A DNA stretch of 64,000 nt, taken from assembly GCF_964204865.1 (NCBI RefSeq), contig NC_135251.1, positions 12,028,001-12,092,000 of the forward strand, given 5' to 3'. The notes beneath the pieces were generated by a model. It did no database searches. It had not been told where the DNA came from and saw nothing but the letters and a program-made list of their open reading frames with translations. The stretch comes from Styela clava (Eukaryota; Chordata; Ascidiacea; Stolidobranchia; Styelidae). The stretch's first letter is position 1. Each line of letters opens with the position of its first letter. Position numbers and translations under genes: made by a program. Below, piece after piece: positions 1-11,106 of this stretch.

Positions 1-430
1 TTTCAAACTCTATCATGTTTTATGAAAGAACCAGGTGTTACCAATATATTATTGACATGAGTTTCCGTCGAAATATTTCGAATTGTAATATTACCTGACA
101 CGATAAATACATCTGCTGCATCATATTACATTAACAAAATTTGCACAAAATATGAAAAAGTTACTTAAATCTTTGTATCCATTGAAAGTTCTTGTTAGCT
201 TCCTGAAAATCCTGAAAAATGTTTCCACATAACGTTTTCAGATTCAGGTAAATACCCCATGTCAAACTGGATAACTTGTTTAATTTTGTTTAATAACATA
301 ATTTTTATTAATCTGTTGTCTCTATATTTCAATGAAAGGGCCAATTATCTTGTTATTTTTTCTGTTAGAATATGATAGTTCAAATATTCAGTCTCATTGC
401 ACTATTAATTTTGTTTGTTTATAACAGCTA
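1..430 (+). repeat. R1 flank repeat, copy at window edge
   Basis: Long repeat that recurs in the first 18 kb as upstream flank of the duplicated secreted-protein family. Recognisable landmarks are the phrases around 'ctaccaatatattgttgg', 'gataaatacatctgctgc' and 'ccattgaaattgtttgtt'. Further plus-oriented copies lie near 11,560-12,235, 14,590-15,010 and 17,735-18,070. Minus-oriented copies lie near 5,215-5,560, 12,900-13,390 and 17,265-17,520. No coding potential is seen; it is cut by the window start. Confidence 0.7.
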
Positions 431-631
431 TTAAAGTATGTTAATAAAGTCTGTCTCCAAACGAACTAACCGAGATAGATGAAATTGCTTGCTTGAATAT
501 CTTCGACAGCGTAGATAAGGGCGCTTCTTTAAAACATCGGTGGCTGCTTGTACCTGGTCTTGTTCTGAACGGAAGGGGCGAGTGAGCGTCTTATTGAAAA
601 GTGTCCCTTGCCTGGAAATGAGTACATTTAA

Positions 632-841
632 CAGCGCTCCGAAAATATGTGTACCAATATGAAGGTAAATATTTTTGTTCGCTAATTTTTGTAGTTTTGT
701 GGGAGGAATCAAGTCTATGGGAAGAGGGGATATTCACCTGGCTGACACAGACAGGCCCCGAACTCGTAATAGAACTAAAATAAGGAGAATCAGAATAAAA
801 TGATGGTTTAATCCCAACCTGGTACACATACTGCGGAAGTG
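632..841 (+). mobile_element. MITE-1 copy (diverged)
   Basis: Copy of a roughly 210-bp nonautonomous element found at least eight times in the window. It begins near 'gcgctcc..a..tgtgtacca' and ends near 'cctggtacacatac.gcggaag'. The two ends are imperfect inverted repeats of about 24 bp. The middle carries the conserved stretch 'cgaactcgtaatagaact'. No ORF of its own. Confidence 0.7.
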
Positions 842-1123
842 CACATTTAACTTATCCGGGCCGCCCAGTCAACTAAACAATCGTGTGGCCATTTTATTTG
901 CCTCCCATTGCAAGATAAAGGAACAACTCTTACATTGATGAGTTTGTAATGACGTATCTTCAGCAAAATACTAATTTAAATGCTGACATTTGTAGCTGCA
1001 TTTTTAATAAATATTCGTGGCTTTGACCCTGTCTGACATGTGGAGTATTTGTTTTATATCTACACGTTATCTTCCTTACGAATATCTAACAAGTAACGAT
1101 ACGCACAAGCTTTGAATTTTCTT

Positions 1124-1342
1124 GGTACTTCCGTAGTGTGTGTACCGGGTCGGGGTTAGGTCGTAATTTTATTCCGATTTCTATTTTTATTTTAGTTCTA
1201 TTACGAGTTCCTGCACTGTCTGTGTTTTAAAGGGTATATACCCCATGCCCTTAGGTTTCCCTTTACACAACTTGATATAAAGTAGGCGAACAAAATTAGT
1301 TGCCTCCATATTGGTACACACACTTCTGAAGTGCCATTTTTT
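1124..1342 (-). mobile_element. MITE-1 copy
   Basis: Reverse-oriented copy of the same roughly 215-bp element. The plus strand starts with the 'cttccgtagtgtgtgtacc' end and finishes with the 'ccatattggtacacacac' end. The internal 'ctattacgagttc' and 'aacttgatataaagtaggcg' stretches are conserved with the other copies. Confidence 0.75.
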
Positions 1343-2564
1343 ACTAGAAGGCTCATATTTCCTCGGCATTGCAACAGAACTGAGCCCTAGACAAAACAGC
1401 GAGCTTGCCACGTATTATCAATACCAATATTTTATAACAATAAAAACAAGCGATCGTTACTCAAATATGTAAACACGAAGACCTAAACTCATTTGCCTAA
1501 GCCCATTTTCCAAAAAATCATAGATTGAACGAAGCTTATCTGTGAGTTAATTCGATTAAAAGATTCATGCAATAAATTCTCTTGTTCTGAATAATAAGTT
1601 TTGACAAGAAAAAATATTCAAATCAAAATTCGTTGTCCGAATCCGTCATTATCGAATCGTCATCTGTACTGTCGGGAAAAAGAGCTAAACTGAAAAAAAA
1701 AATTAATAAATGCACTGCTATACATTGTAAAGTAGCAAATCACGATGAATTAATTTATGAATACATATAAAATGTCGACCTGATACGGAAGCTAATGCAT
1801 GTTTTAATATTAAAACGGATTCAATAAGAAAAATTTGCAAACTAATAAACGCTATCTCTCTCGTACGGAAATTGAGTAAATATTGAACTGTTTTAATTGA
1901 TTTCCGCGGGACCATGAACGTAGTTAGATTTGGTCTGGATTTATTGTTGAAAATAATACCATAAGCTTTTATATTCCAGAAACTTTTTGTTTGCTTTAAA
2001 TGCGTTTTTGTACATTATGACGTGGCAAGTTGACAATGAATATTGAAATAATTTATACCTTCATCCACTTTCAAACAATTGAACAATTTTACAATTACCT
2101 ATCCGCTCAACAATTTCACAACCAAAAATAAAATTTTTCTTGATATTCGTTGTCGAATTAATGTGATTATTATTCAGATTGATCACCTGTTGAAATCGCA
2201 ACAAATATCACAAAGATTGAAATCCAGAATAAATTTTCTCTGTTGTTCTAGGTTAATTAAAAATTGCAAAGCATATCGAAATACCAGATAAAAATTGACC
2301 TATGCATAAATAATCCAATCTGATTATTCAATCAATAGAATACGCCTGCTTTCGTAGACATAAATAAACAATAAATGCAATTACCTAAGCCTAAACCTCT
2401 AGCGATTTCTTCAGCCAGACGCCTATACAATTCTAGAGGCAAAAATTTTCCATGATCTTTGCTATCAAATGAACGAGATGCTTCTTCAGATTGGTCACCA
2501 TTTCCTATCGCAACAAATATTACACAGATTGAAATCTAGAATAATTTTATCTGTTGTTCTAGGT

Positions 2565-3694
2565 CAGCGTTTCCCAACCTTTTTTGGTCGCTGTCTATTT
2601 TCTCATCGGCGAAAACCTTTGCGGACTCAAGGTGCGTTTATTGCAACCGTACTCTGTGTGAAGAGCCATGAAACCAAACACACGAATCGTATACCAGGCT
2701 AGGGATAGGCGGTTGCTTCGACTTATGACAAGAATACTTTTTCAAAAGTAATCGCCGCTTATACGTAACTCGTTAAAAGAGCCGACTTTTCAATGATTTT
2801 TTCGATTACATAAAGTATTCAATCCATCACCGATACAGGTATTTTTTAGATGGGTTGCTTTATCATTAATTTATTTGTAATCGTTTTAATCTGCGGTTGT
2901 GTTGACGAAATAAAAGAAACACTACTCAGAAAATCCCATGACAATCCGTGGACACAAAAATGCGTGGTGAAGTGCCCGATTATATTTTGTTTTGATTCGT
3001 ATTTCTGTGAATTCAACAAATCTGATCTGTTCGTGCAACACATATGGCAGTACTTTACAAACCAATGTGTAGGCAGGAAAACAACGAATTCTGAGGAGAA
3101 ATGCCCCGGTACGTATACTACGGTAGCACCCGAAATTTTGCGATATGCAATGTCCAAAAAAGCGTTTTTATTCGGTCGCGGACTATCATAAAACAAAACT
3201 TATGGTGTTCTCCGTTTTATTTTTAGTATTTTGTATTGCCGCTTTCAAATTTGGAAAATTTGGGTGGCCATCATTGATACCTACCAGAAAATAAAATTAT
3301 TCCTCGTTGTTCGAACTCACGAGAAACACCACTTAGGTATCTATCGGAGATGTACAGACTCGTGATTTTGCCGGAAATCCGCAAGTTGTGAAATCCAATC
3401 GTTTGATCCAATCTGTTATCAAATTTTCGAATAGTAAATTGATATACTAATAGTTGAATATTCAAATATATGCCCAGCCCTACTCAGTAACCAGTAATTA
3501 TTGACTCGATTAATGTTATGTGAATAAACTTACTTTTTATCTTTTATATAAATTCTAACGTAAATCGTAACTCGGCTGATAGTTAAGTTTCGCAAAAACC
3601 TTTGCGACCCGCAGTGAATTTCTGTCTCGTTGCGGACTCATTCAAACGCTCCGCGGACTCATTTGAGACCGCGGACTCGGGTTGGGAAACACTG
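2565..3694 (+). mobile_element. hAT-like element, 1,130 bp, perfect 8-bp TSD
   Basis: Terminal inverted repeats CAGCGTTTCCCAACC and GGTTGGGAAACACTG are flanked on both sides by the target duplication TTCTAGGT (2,557-2,564 and 3,695-3,702). TIR type and TSD length fit the hAT superfamily. No transposase was recognised, so it is nonautonomous. It lies in an intron of copy A. It carries a small secreted-type ORF described separately. Confidence 0.85.
2850..3191 (+). CDS. Small secreted cysteine-rich ORF inside hAT element
   Basis: An uninterrupted 113-residue ORF, not recognised as any family. Residues 1-16 (MGCFIINLFVIVLICG) look like a signal peptide. The rest holds six cysteines at 38, 42, 47, 53, 73 and 85 (spacing C-x3-C-x4-C-x5-C-x19-C-x11-C), plus one at 17 by the predicted cleavage site. 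The ORF lies wholly inside the hAT element at 2,565-3,694 and shares its strand only by convention. An open frame of similar length exists antisense, so chance cannot be excluded. No introns or promoter were identified. It could be a captured host gene fragment or a chance ORF. Confidence 0.3.
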   Translation: MGCFIINLFVIVLICGCVDEIKETLLRKSHDNPWTQKCVVKCPIIFCFDSYFCEFNKSDLFVQHIWQYFTNQCVGRKTTNSEEKCPGTYTTVAPEILRYAMSKKAFLFGRGLS

Positions 3695-4423
3695 TTCTAG
3701 GTTAATTAAAAATTTGCAAAGCGTATCGAAATAACAGATAAAATTTGCCTAATGCATAAATATTGCAATCTGATTATTCAACCAAAGGAATACGTCTGCT
3801 TCCATATAATTGAACAATAATTGCAATTACTTATGCGCTCAGCGATTTCTTTAGCCAGGAAATATATTTTCCATGATCTTTGTTATCAGATGAACATGAT
3901 GCTCCTTCAGATTGGTCACCTGTTGGACAATTACTCAATTATTGCAAACTTGAAATTAGAAATAACTTTTAAAAAATATTGGACAGCGCAATGTCGGCCT
4001 AACTCACTCAAAATCAAGAAATATATCTCTGGAGGGAAGGTATACCGACATTATACAAGTGAGCCAAAGTAATAAATCGCATATGACAACCGAAATGTTT
4101 TGATAAAGCATTGTTAAATATAAAAATCCGGTTGAAATACATTGGTAGGATTTAATGGTTCATTTCAATTCAAAATTAAAATAAATTAGAATGTTTGAAA
4201 AGTGACGACATTTGATGACGCAATGAAGCAATCAATGTCAACTAACCTGATCAATCCAAAACTGCAGACCATCATGGCCAGGATAAATACTGCAATCTTT
4301 GCCGACATTTTCTTCGATTTGAAGTTGTCTTGTTTTGTAGACTGAAATCGACTGTGTGGGCTGTCCACAACATTCGCATTTTCATAAATCTCGTTTCCTG
4401 TGTGTAAACAGATGTTTCATTAT

Positions 4424-4672
4424 TGGACACGTTTAGTGGACAAAACGATCGTTTCAATATTATGTTGTTATTGTTATTATTTGTCTCCATCATTTTTAAA
4501 AAATCGCTTTTCTCTTCGAATACTGGACCAATTGCTTTGAAATTTTCAGTGATTAAAGATAAAATATTTCTCCAGAAGGCTATTACTTTTTTTTCCGCTA
4601 AGACGTCATCAAAGTTATTGCCATTGGGGGGCGCTACGTGTCCATATATTTGAGCATAGCTCTCTTGTTAAT
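4424..4672 (+). mobile_element. MITE-2 copy
   Basis: Element of about 250 bp starting at 'ggacacgtttagtgg' with 'caaaacgatcgtttc' and ending 'tatttgagcatagctctctt'. It is inserted upstream of the copy A signal exon; the corresponding place near 11,220 in copy B has no insertion, which defines its borders. Related copies lie at 4,821-5,109 (reverse), 42,375-42,712 and 59,830-60,452. Confidence 0.6.
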
Positions 4673-4820
4673 GATTACATACATATGTTTGTATTATTCC
4701 ATGAAATATTTTTTCTGATTACATTCGTATAAATAAATATTGAGTACTTTTTACTAGTTACCATGAATTGGACGCGGTTTGTAGCTAGTATTAGATATTC
4801 GATTTATAATAATCTAATAA

Positions 4821-5109
4821 ACAAGAGGGCTGTGCTCAAATATATGGACACCACCTAGTGGCAGATGTCGATGACGTCATAGCACACAAAAAAAAAAGAA
4901 TCCTATAAAGCTCACCGGAATATTTGAAATAAATAAAAGTAATAGCCTTCTAGAGAAAAATTTAATCTTTGAGCACTGAAAATTTCGAAGCGATTGTTCC
5001 AGTAATCAAAGAGAAAGGCGATTTTTTCTGTGACAAAGAACAAGAAGAATAAGAAGAATAGTGCCAGCATAAAATGCAAAACGATGGTTTTGTTCACTAA
5101 CGTGTCCAT
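4821..5109 (-). mobile_element. MITE-2 copy, reverse
   Basis: Reverse copy of MITE-2: the plus strand begins 'gagggctgtgctcaaatata' and ends near 'ttgttcactaacgtgtcc'. It lies about 150 bp from the forward copy at 4,424-4,672, so the two form an inverted pair upstream of copy A. Confidence 0.6.
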
Positions 5110-5734
5110 GAATACTACAAAATAATTTGACTCTTTGATCGAAGTTACATAAAAAATATACAAAAAAATCATTTTTTGAAACGAATGTACATAAGTTATA
5201 CTGATTGGCATGATAAAACTATTGCAATCTAAGAACTTTATGTGGAAACATTTTTTAGGATTTTCAGGAAGCTGACAAACATTTTCAATGGATACAAGAT
5301 TTGATGAGTAGCTTATTCATATTTCTGTTCAAATTTTGTTAATGTAGTATTATGAAGCAGATGTATTTATCGTGTTACCTAATTGAATAATTTAAAATAT
5401 AATTCGGCATAAACTCATGTCAATTATATATTGGTAACTCCTGGTCCATCCATTATTATTACGCAATAAAATTTCAGATTAGCTGCTACCAAACTCAATT
5501 TTTCATGGAAGATATAACTAATGAAACAAAGCGGAATTATTATGAATTGCCAGTTTCATTCATACTGAGATAAATCAGTGACTCAAATTGAAAACCCGCC
5601 ATATGGTGTTGCAAAATTCCTGAGCAAATTGTAGGATAATTTTCCAGTAAACCATATTTCTACGTAAACGTTTCAACAGAAAACTAAGTAATATCACTCA
5701 GTTGTTTGATCCCAGTTTAATTATAATATAGCAC

Positions 5735-6660
5735 CATTTAAAAAATACGTGACTACGACCTCACAATCACGCTAAAGAGCTTGCAGAAGTTTAGCTACGA
5801 TTACTCGAAATGGCTTTTTCTCCAACGATAACGAACTCACTAACGCCAGTGATCTCTCTCATATCGGGATCTTCACGACCAGAAAACGAGAGAAATAGCT
5901 TGCTCGATTTTGGGTGATCGTCCGCGCGTCTTGGGTGGCAGTTAGAATAGTTAGGGCCTTATTACGTTAATGTGACGTCGTAGTGACGTAATTTTTGAAT
6001 GATGTAGTCAGGTGGGGGTTAGGAATAACATATGCAAAAATGGATGTGCCACGCCAACTAGAAGTACTTCGTCGTGTTGTAAACATGGCCCAAATTCCCA
6101 CTAGCGTTAATTGTGTCTGTGTATGGTTTGGCATGGACCTGTTTTCTTTATGTAAAATGTTTGCTGTGTGTCTTTTTACCCATAGACGCACAGTGAGTGC
6201 CGGGTATTGCATTTATTGCGCATATTATATATGTTATTTTTTATGTTTAATTCACTAAATATTTTGCCGGTCCGCGAGTACATTTTATTCAATTTCACCG
6301 GCCCGTCAGGGTGAAAAGGTTGGGAACCACTGTTCCAGAGACATCCGATTTGAAGGCGCTTTTTTTTAAATTACGGTATGTTTTCTGGAAATCAATCCGG
6401 TACATTAACCTTTTTTTACGGACCAAACTTAACCGATTGTTTGACAATATGTATAGCAAACCATGACATATTACAAGTTTTATTAGCATAGGTAGATATC
6501 ATCTGTGTATCGAATATTAACATGTCAGAAAATTCGTACGTCAAATGATTGCCACCATTGCTTTTTGTGAATTAAAAATTTCGTGACCCAATTAATTTCC
6601 AATAAACATGAATAAAGTAAAAAATATTTTTGAATTACGATAAATTTACTTATTACGTCG
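5735..6660 (+). repeat. R3 duplicated block
   Basis: A roughly 0.9-kb block repeated at 13,395-14,335 (reverse), 15,300-15,845 (partial) and 16,130-17,055. It includes a hAT-like end (GGTTGGGAACCACTG at about 6,319-6,333). Flanks on both sides are shared by all copies, so whole segments were duplicated rather than the element alone. No convincing coding exon; the short open frames are not conserved between copies. Confidence 0.7.
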
Positions 6661-6669
6661 TCCGGTTAC

Positions 6670-6850
6670 CAAGGGATTAGTAAGCCAGTTTTCAGATGCA
6701 TGGACTTGATGGTGGAGGAAGCCATAACCGACCAGCGGTTACGCGAACCACCCCACGGCGGCGAGGAGTCCAGCAATGCTATATCATGTAATCAACTCCG
6801 CATGGGATCCGAACTTGCGAACCCACGCAGGGTTAGCAGAGGTACGCTGG
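6670..6850 (+). repeat. SINE-like interspersed repeat
   Basis: Relatively GC-rich stretch with 'gatggtggaggaagccat' and 'gatccgaacttgcgaaccc'. A reverse-oriented relative lies in a PLD-gene intron (about 39,960-40,140), and shorter relatives near 38,860-39,000 and 48,180-48,260. The TTCGAA-containing core might be a Pol III B-box remnant, but no clear tRNA head was found. Confidence 0.4.
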
Positions 6851-7142
6851 TAAGCGCAAAGAAAAAATATAAATTTCTGTTGAGACGTGAGACTCCATTG
6901 ATTTATATATTTAAAAAATCTCTCTCGAGGTATTGGTTCAAAATTTGAGATTCCCAGATCGTACTCGCGTGTTTTAATCAGTACAAAACGTACATATAAT
7001 TTTATGCGCAAACTAACTAAGACACTGTTAATTCTATTTCTGCGCTTTTTTTCTCTTTATCCGTGAAACAATTGAACCAAAAGTTTAATGCATTAAAATC
7101 TTTTATTCTGAATAATAAGGTTTGGCAAGAAAAATATTTAAA

Positions 7143-10100
7143 TCAAAATTCGTTGTCTGAATCCGTCATTATCGAGTCGTCATCTGTATTGTCAGGAAGA
7201 AGAGCTAACATGGGAAAAAAAATTAATAAATACACTGTTATACACTGTGAAGTATCAAGGTAGCAAAGCATGACAAATGAAGTTATATATATATATCAAA
7301 TGTCGAAATGATACGAAAGCTAATGCATGTTTTAATATTAAAACAAATACAATAAGACAAACGGAAGGTCGCAAACAAACAATATAATACAAATCATAAT
7401 TACAATTACCTATAGGATCAACGATTTCAGCGCATCCACCAGGTTCAAAATGTTCCCTTTTCGAGATCGTTGTCATCAAATGAATGAGATGCTTCTTCAG
7501 ATTGGTCACCTGTTACAATCGCAATAATTGTTACAAAGGTTGAAATCCAGAATAATTCTTATCTGTTTTTTTTTCAAATTTATTCAGAAATTGCAAAGCA
7601 TATCGAAAAAATAAATAAAAATTTGCAGAATACATAAGTTATAGGTCTGATTATTCAACTAATCAAATTTGGAGAATTGGACAATTTCGATTATTTTTGA
7701 TAATTCAAGACTTTGTTAATGCTGTTGTTAATACGGCTGCTTTTATGTAATTGAACAATAATTGCAATTATCTATGTGATCAACAATTTCTTTCATCACA
7801 GAAAAAACCACGCCCCCATAATTCAACATGATTTCTGTCATCAACTGAATATGATGCTTTTCAGATTGGTCAGAATTACAAAAATAATTGCTCATTTGAA
7901 ATTGGAATAATTTTTAGAAGACTTCAATAATATTGTTGCATGCTGAACCAAATTTTATTTTTTGTTTCGTCATGATGTATTTAATTATTTCACAATTGTT
8001 TATTCCCTTGAACACTTTCGACAGAACCTACACAGCCCTAAGAAATTTCTCAGTATCTTTGTTGTCAGGCGAACGCAATGCCTTCTTAGACTGATCACCT
8101 GTTAATATTACAAAAATATCGTCAAGAAACGATATTTCAACATTTGACTTGCGGTGTCGCTTGAATTACATACTATTTTTGAGCCTGAGAACACCGAACA
8201 AGGGTAATATGAGAAATATGAGTCCAAAAACTTTTTACAAAATTGAAAGTATCAGGCAAATTAGTCACATGTTCCATCAAACTTCAACAATTTTGGGAGT
8301 TTTGGAAATAAAACTGAAATGAATTTTTGAACATTTGGCGGCAGGGAATAGAGAAATTGTAGTTGAAGTTTAGAACTTATTCGACATAATGTGCTGAATA
8401 CATAAATAATGCAATCTGATTATTAAATCAATAAAATTAAGATACTATTTATAATTACCTGTGTCCTTGTCTCCCATTACCCAAAGGAACCATGTTCTCT
8501 TATTATCTTCGTTGTCGGACGAACGCCATACCTTCTCAGACTCATCACCTGTTAATATTACAAAAATATCGTCAAGAAACGATATTTCAACATTTGACTT
8601 GCGGTGTCGCTTGAATTACATACTATTTTTGAGCCTGAGAACACCGAACAAGGGTAATATGAGAAATATGAGTCCAAAAACTTTTTACAAAATTGAAAGT
8701 ATCAGGCAAATTAGTCACATGTTCCATCAAACTTCAACAATTTTGGGAGTTTTGGAAATAAAACTGAAATGAATTTTTGAACATTTGGCAGGAAATAGAG
8801 AAATTGTAGTTGAAGTTTAGAACTTATTCGACATAATGTGCTGAATACATAAATAATGCAATCTGATTATTCAATCAATAAAATTAAGATACTATTTATA
8901 ATTACCTGTGTCTTTGTCTCCCATTACCCAAAGGAACCATGTTCTCTCATTATCTTCGTTGTCGGACGAACGCCATACCTTCTCAGACTCATCACCTGTT
9001 AATATTACAAAAATATCGTCAAGAAACGATATTTCAACATTTGACTTGCGGTGTCGCTTGAATTACATACTATTTTTGAGCCTGAGAACACCGAACAAGG
9101 GTAATATGAGAAATATGAGTCCAAAAACTTTTTACAAAATTGAAAGTATCAGGCAAATTAGTCACATGTTCCATCAAACTTCAACAATTTTGGGAGTTTT
9201 GGAAATAAAACTGAAATGAATTTTTGAACATTTGGCAGGAAATAGAGAAATTGTAGTTGAAGTTTAGAACTTATTCGACATAATGTGCTGAATACATAAA
9301 TAATGCAATCTGATTATTCAATCAATAAAATTAAGATACTATTTATAATTACCTGTGTCTTTGTCTCCCATTACCCAAAGGAACCATGTTCTCTCATTAT
9401 CTTCGTTGTCGGACGAACGCCATACCTTCTCAGACTCATCACCTGTTAATATTACAAAAATATCGTCAAGAAACGATATTTCAACATTTGACTTGCGGTG
9501 TCGCTTGAATTACATACTATTTTTGAGCCTGAGAACACCGAACAAGGGTAATATGAGAAATATGAGTCCAAAAACTTTTTACAAAATTGAAAGTATCAGG
9601 CAAATTAGTCACATGTTCCATCAAACTTCAACAATTTTGGGAGTTTTGGAAATAAAACTGAAATGAATTTTTGAACATTTGGCGGGAAATAGAGAAATTG
9701 TAGTTGAAGTTTAGAACTTATTCGACATAATGTGCTGAATACATAAATAATGCAATCTGATTATTCAATCAATAAAATTAAGATACTATTTATAATTACC
9801 TGTGTCTTTGTCTCCCATTACCCAAAGGAACCATGTTCTCTCATTATCTTCGTTGTCGGACGAACGCCATACCTTCTCAGACTCATCACCTGTTAATATT
9901 ACAAAAATATCGTCAAGAAACGATATTTCAACATTTGACTTGCGGTGTCGCTTGAATTACATACTATTTTTGAGCCTGAGAACACCGAACAAGGGTAATA
10001 TGAGAAATATGAGTCCAAAAACCTTTTACAAAATTGAAAGTATCAGGCAAAGTAGTCACATGTTCCATCAAATTTCAACAATTTTGGGAGTTTTGGAAAT

Positions 10101-11106
10101 AAAACTGAACTGAATTTTTGAACATTTGGCAGGAAATAGAGAAATTGTAGTTGAAGTTTAGAACTTATTCGACATAATGTGCTGAATACATAAATAATGC
10201 AATCTGATTATTAAATCAATAAAATTAAGATACTATTTATAATTACCTGTGTCCTTGTTTCCCAATACCCAAAGGATGCCAACAGGCCAGATTCTCTCAT
10301 TATCTTCGTTGTCGGACGAACGCAATGCCTTCTCAGACTGATCACCTGTTTAAATTACAGAAATATCGCAAAGAACAAGAAATTTCAACAATTTGACTGT
10401 GATGTCCTTTGTATTGGAAAATATTAGACAGAGCAAGGTCGGCATAACACACTCAAAATCAAGAAATATATCTCTGGAAGGAAGGTATACCAACATTATA
10501 AAAGTGAGCACAAGTAATCAATCGCTTATGACAACTAAAATGTTTTGTTAAAGCAATTTTAAGAAAGCTAATGATTTGCCACTCTTACCACGTACCCATA
10601 AATTAGAAAAAAGTTATAAATAAGATACCCGACTGAAATCAGATAAATTTAAATATCTATAAATCTTTCTTTTAAGTAAGTAATAAGTATTTCTATCGAT
10701 TGTTTTTAATAAAATTCGAGAATTAGGAATCTTGAAACATCGCTCAAATTGAAAGTATCTGGAAAAGTAAGTCACGTGTTCAATCAAATTTAAACAATTT
10801 AATTAGTTTATGAGAGTAAAGATATTTTGAACATTTCACATTATTTGTAAACAGAGTTTGAGAACTTATTCGACAGAGTTTAACTCTTCAAAAATTAAAG
10901 GAAATAGGAATATTCATCAACTTACGTGGCTCAAGAGACTTTGCGCTGTGAAAATTAGAATAAAGAATTATATTAGTTATAAAATGCCGTGAAAATACAA
11001 TACCGGCATTCGATGATGCAATGAAGCAATCAATGCCAACCAACCTGATCAATCCAAAACTGCAGACCATCAAGGCCAGGATAAATACTGCAATCTTTGC
11101 CGACAT
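7143..11106 (-). CDS. Copy B: secreted protein built from tandem acidic exon cassettes
   Basis: Unrecognised gene. Exons by splice sites: 11,106-11,045 (signal peptide MSAKIAVFILALMVCSFGLI, ends phase 2); 10,945-10,926 (20-nt micro-exon giving AKSLEP, ends phase 1); 10,345-10,247 (99 nt); 9,889-9,800; 9,442-9,353; 8,995-8,906; 8,548-8,459 (90 nt each); terminal 7,204-7,143 (ends DDSIMTDSDNEF-stop). All repeat exons start GT after AG and end before GTAATT, phase 1 at both ends, so each adds 30-33 residues in frame. Each encodes an acidic spacer (DESEKVWRSSDNEDNER) and then a Trp-rich hydrophobic stretch (TWFLWVMG or IWPVGILWVLG) and a KDTG end. The joined CDS is 603 nt, 200 residues. Alternatively the exon at 8,098-8,028 supplies the stop (203 residues). 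Role unknown; a multi-module secreted precursor is my inference. The pro-region AKSLEP recalls tunicate antimicrobial precursors, but the modules are acidic. Confidence 0.5.
7410..7509 (-). pseudogene. Frameshifted repeat exon of copy B
   Basis: Good acceptor (AACAG|GTGACC) and donor (ATAG|GTAATT). The start DQSEEASHSFDDNDLEK matches the intact cassettes, but the length is 100 nt, which is not in the 2+3n+1 series, and the frame runs into TGA after GTF. It is probably skipped, or marks decay of the 3' part of copy B. A further relic at about 7,750-7,885 has lost both the acceptor and the donor GT. Confidence 0.55.
8028..8098 (-). CDS. Possible alternative last exon of copy B
   Basis: After a normal acceptor the frame reads DQSKKALRSPDNKDTEKF and LRAV, then stops at TAG (8,030-8,028). 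The exon is followed by a poor donor-like GTTCTG. The intron on its 5' side is one of the five near-identical array introns. If used it would end the precursor here; if skipped, the preceding phase-1 exon joins the terminal exon at 7,204 in frame. Confidence 0.35.
8099..10246 (-). repeat. 447-bp exon-plus-intron tandem array
   Basis: Five near-identical introns (8,099-8,458, 8,549-8,905, 8,996-9,352, 9,443-9,799, 9,890-10,246) alternate with four near-identical 90-nt exons, a strict 447-bp period except for 3 extra bases in the first intron. Introns and exons are equally conserved. Long open frames on the plus strand (8,461, 8,908, 9,355, 9,802) are repeat shadows. Confidence 0.9.

Larger units (their letters stand above)
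1623..4308 (-). pseudogene. Copy A of secreted acidic exon-repeat gene, broken
   Basis: Seen: a signal exon (4,308-4,247) encodes a 20-residue hydrophobic leader starting MSAKIAVFILAMMV and ends at an AG|GTTAGT donor in phase 2. A repeat exon (3,919-3,831) reads DQSEGASCSSDNKDHGK and then ISWLKKSLSA, with an in-frame TAA at its end. A further repeat exon (2,504-2,385) is open, with DQSEEASRSFDSKDHGK followed by LPLELYRRLAEEIARG. A decayed one (2,186-2,099) has two early in-frame stops. The terminal exon (1,684-1,623) ends TDSDNEF-stop. The 20-nt second exon that copy B uses to change phase from 2 to 1 is absent, so joining the signal exon to a repeat exon gives an immediate stop. A 1.13-kb hAT element sits between two repeat exons. 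Inference: a pseudogene of copy B. Confidence 0.6.

Noticed and set aside
2846-3196. 116-codon minus-strand frame inside the hAT element
   Set aside because: Fully antisense to the signal-peptide ORF and without a leader or motif; only one of the two is likely to mean anything.
8461-10113. Four identical 103-codon plus-strand open frames, 447 bp apart
   Set aside because: They lie antisense across an exon and intron of copy B and repeat only because the DNA repeats; splice sites and codon pattern favour the minus strand.
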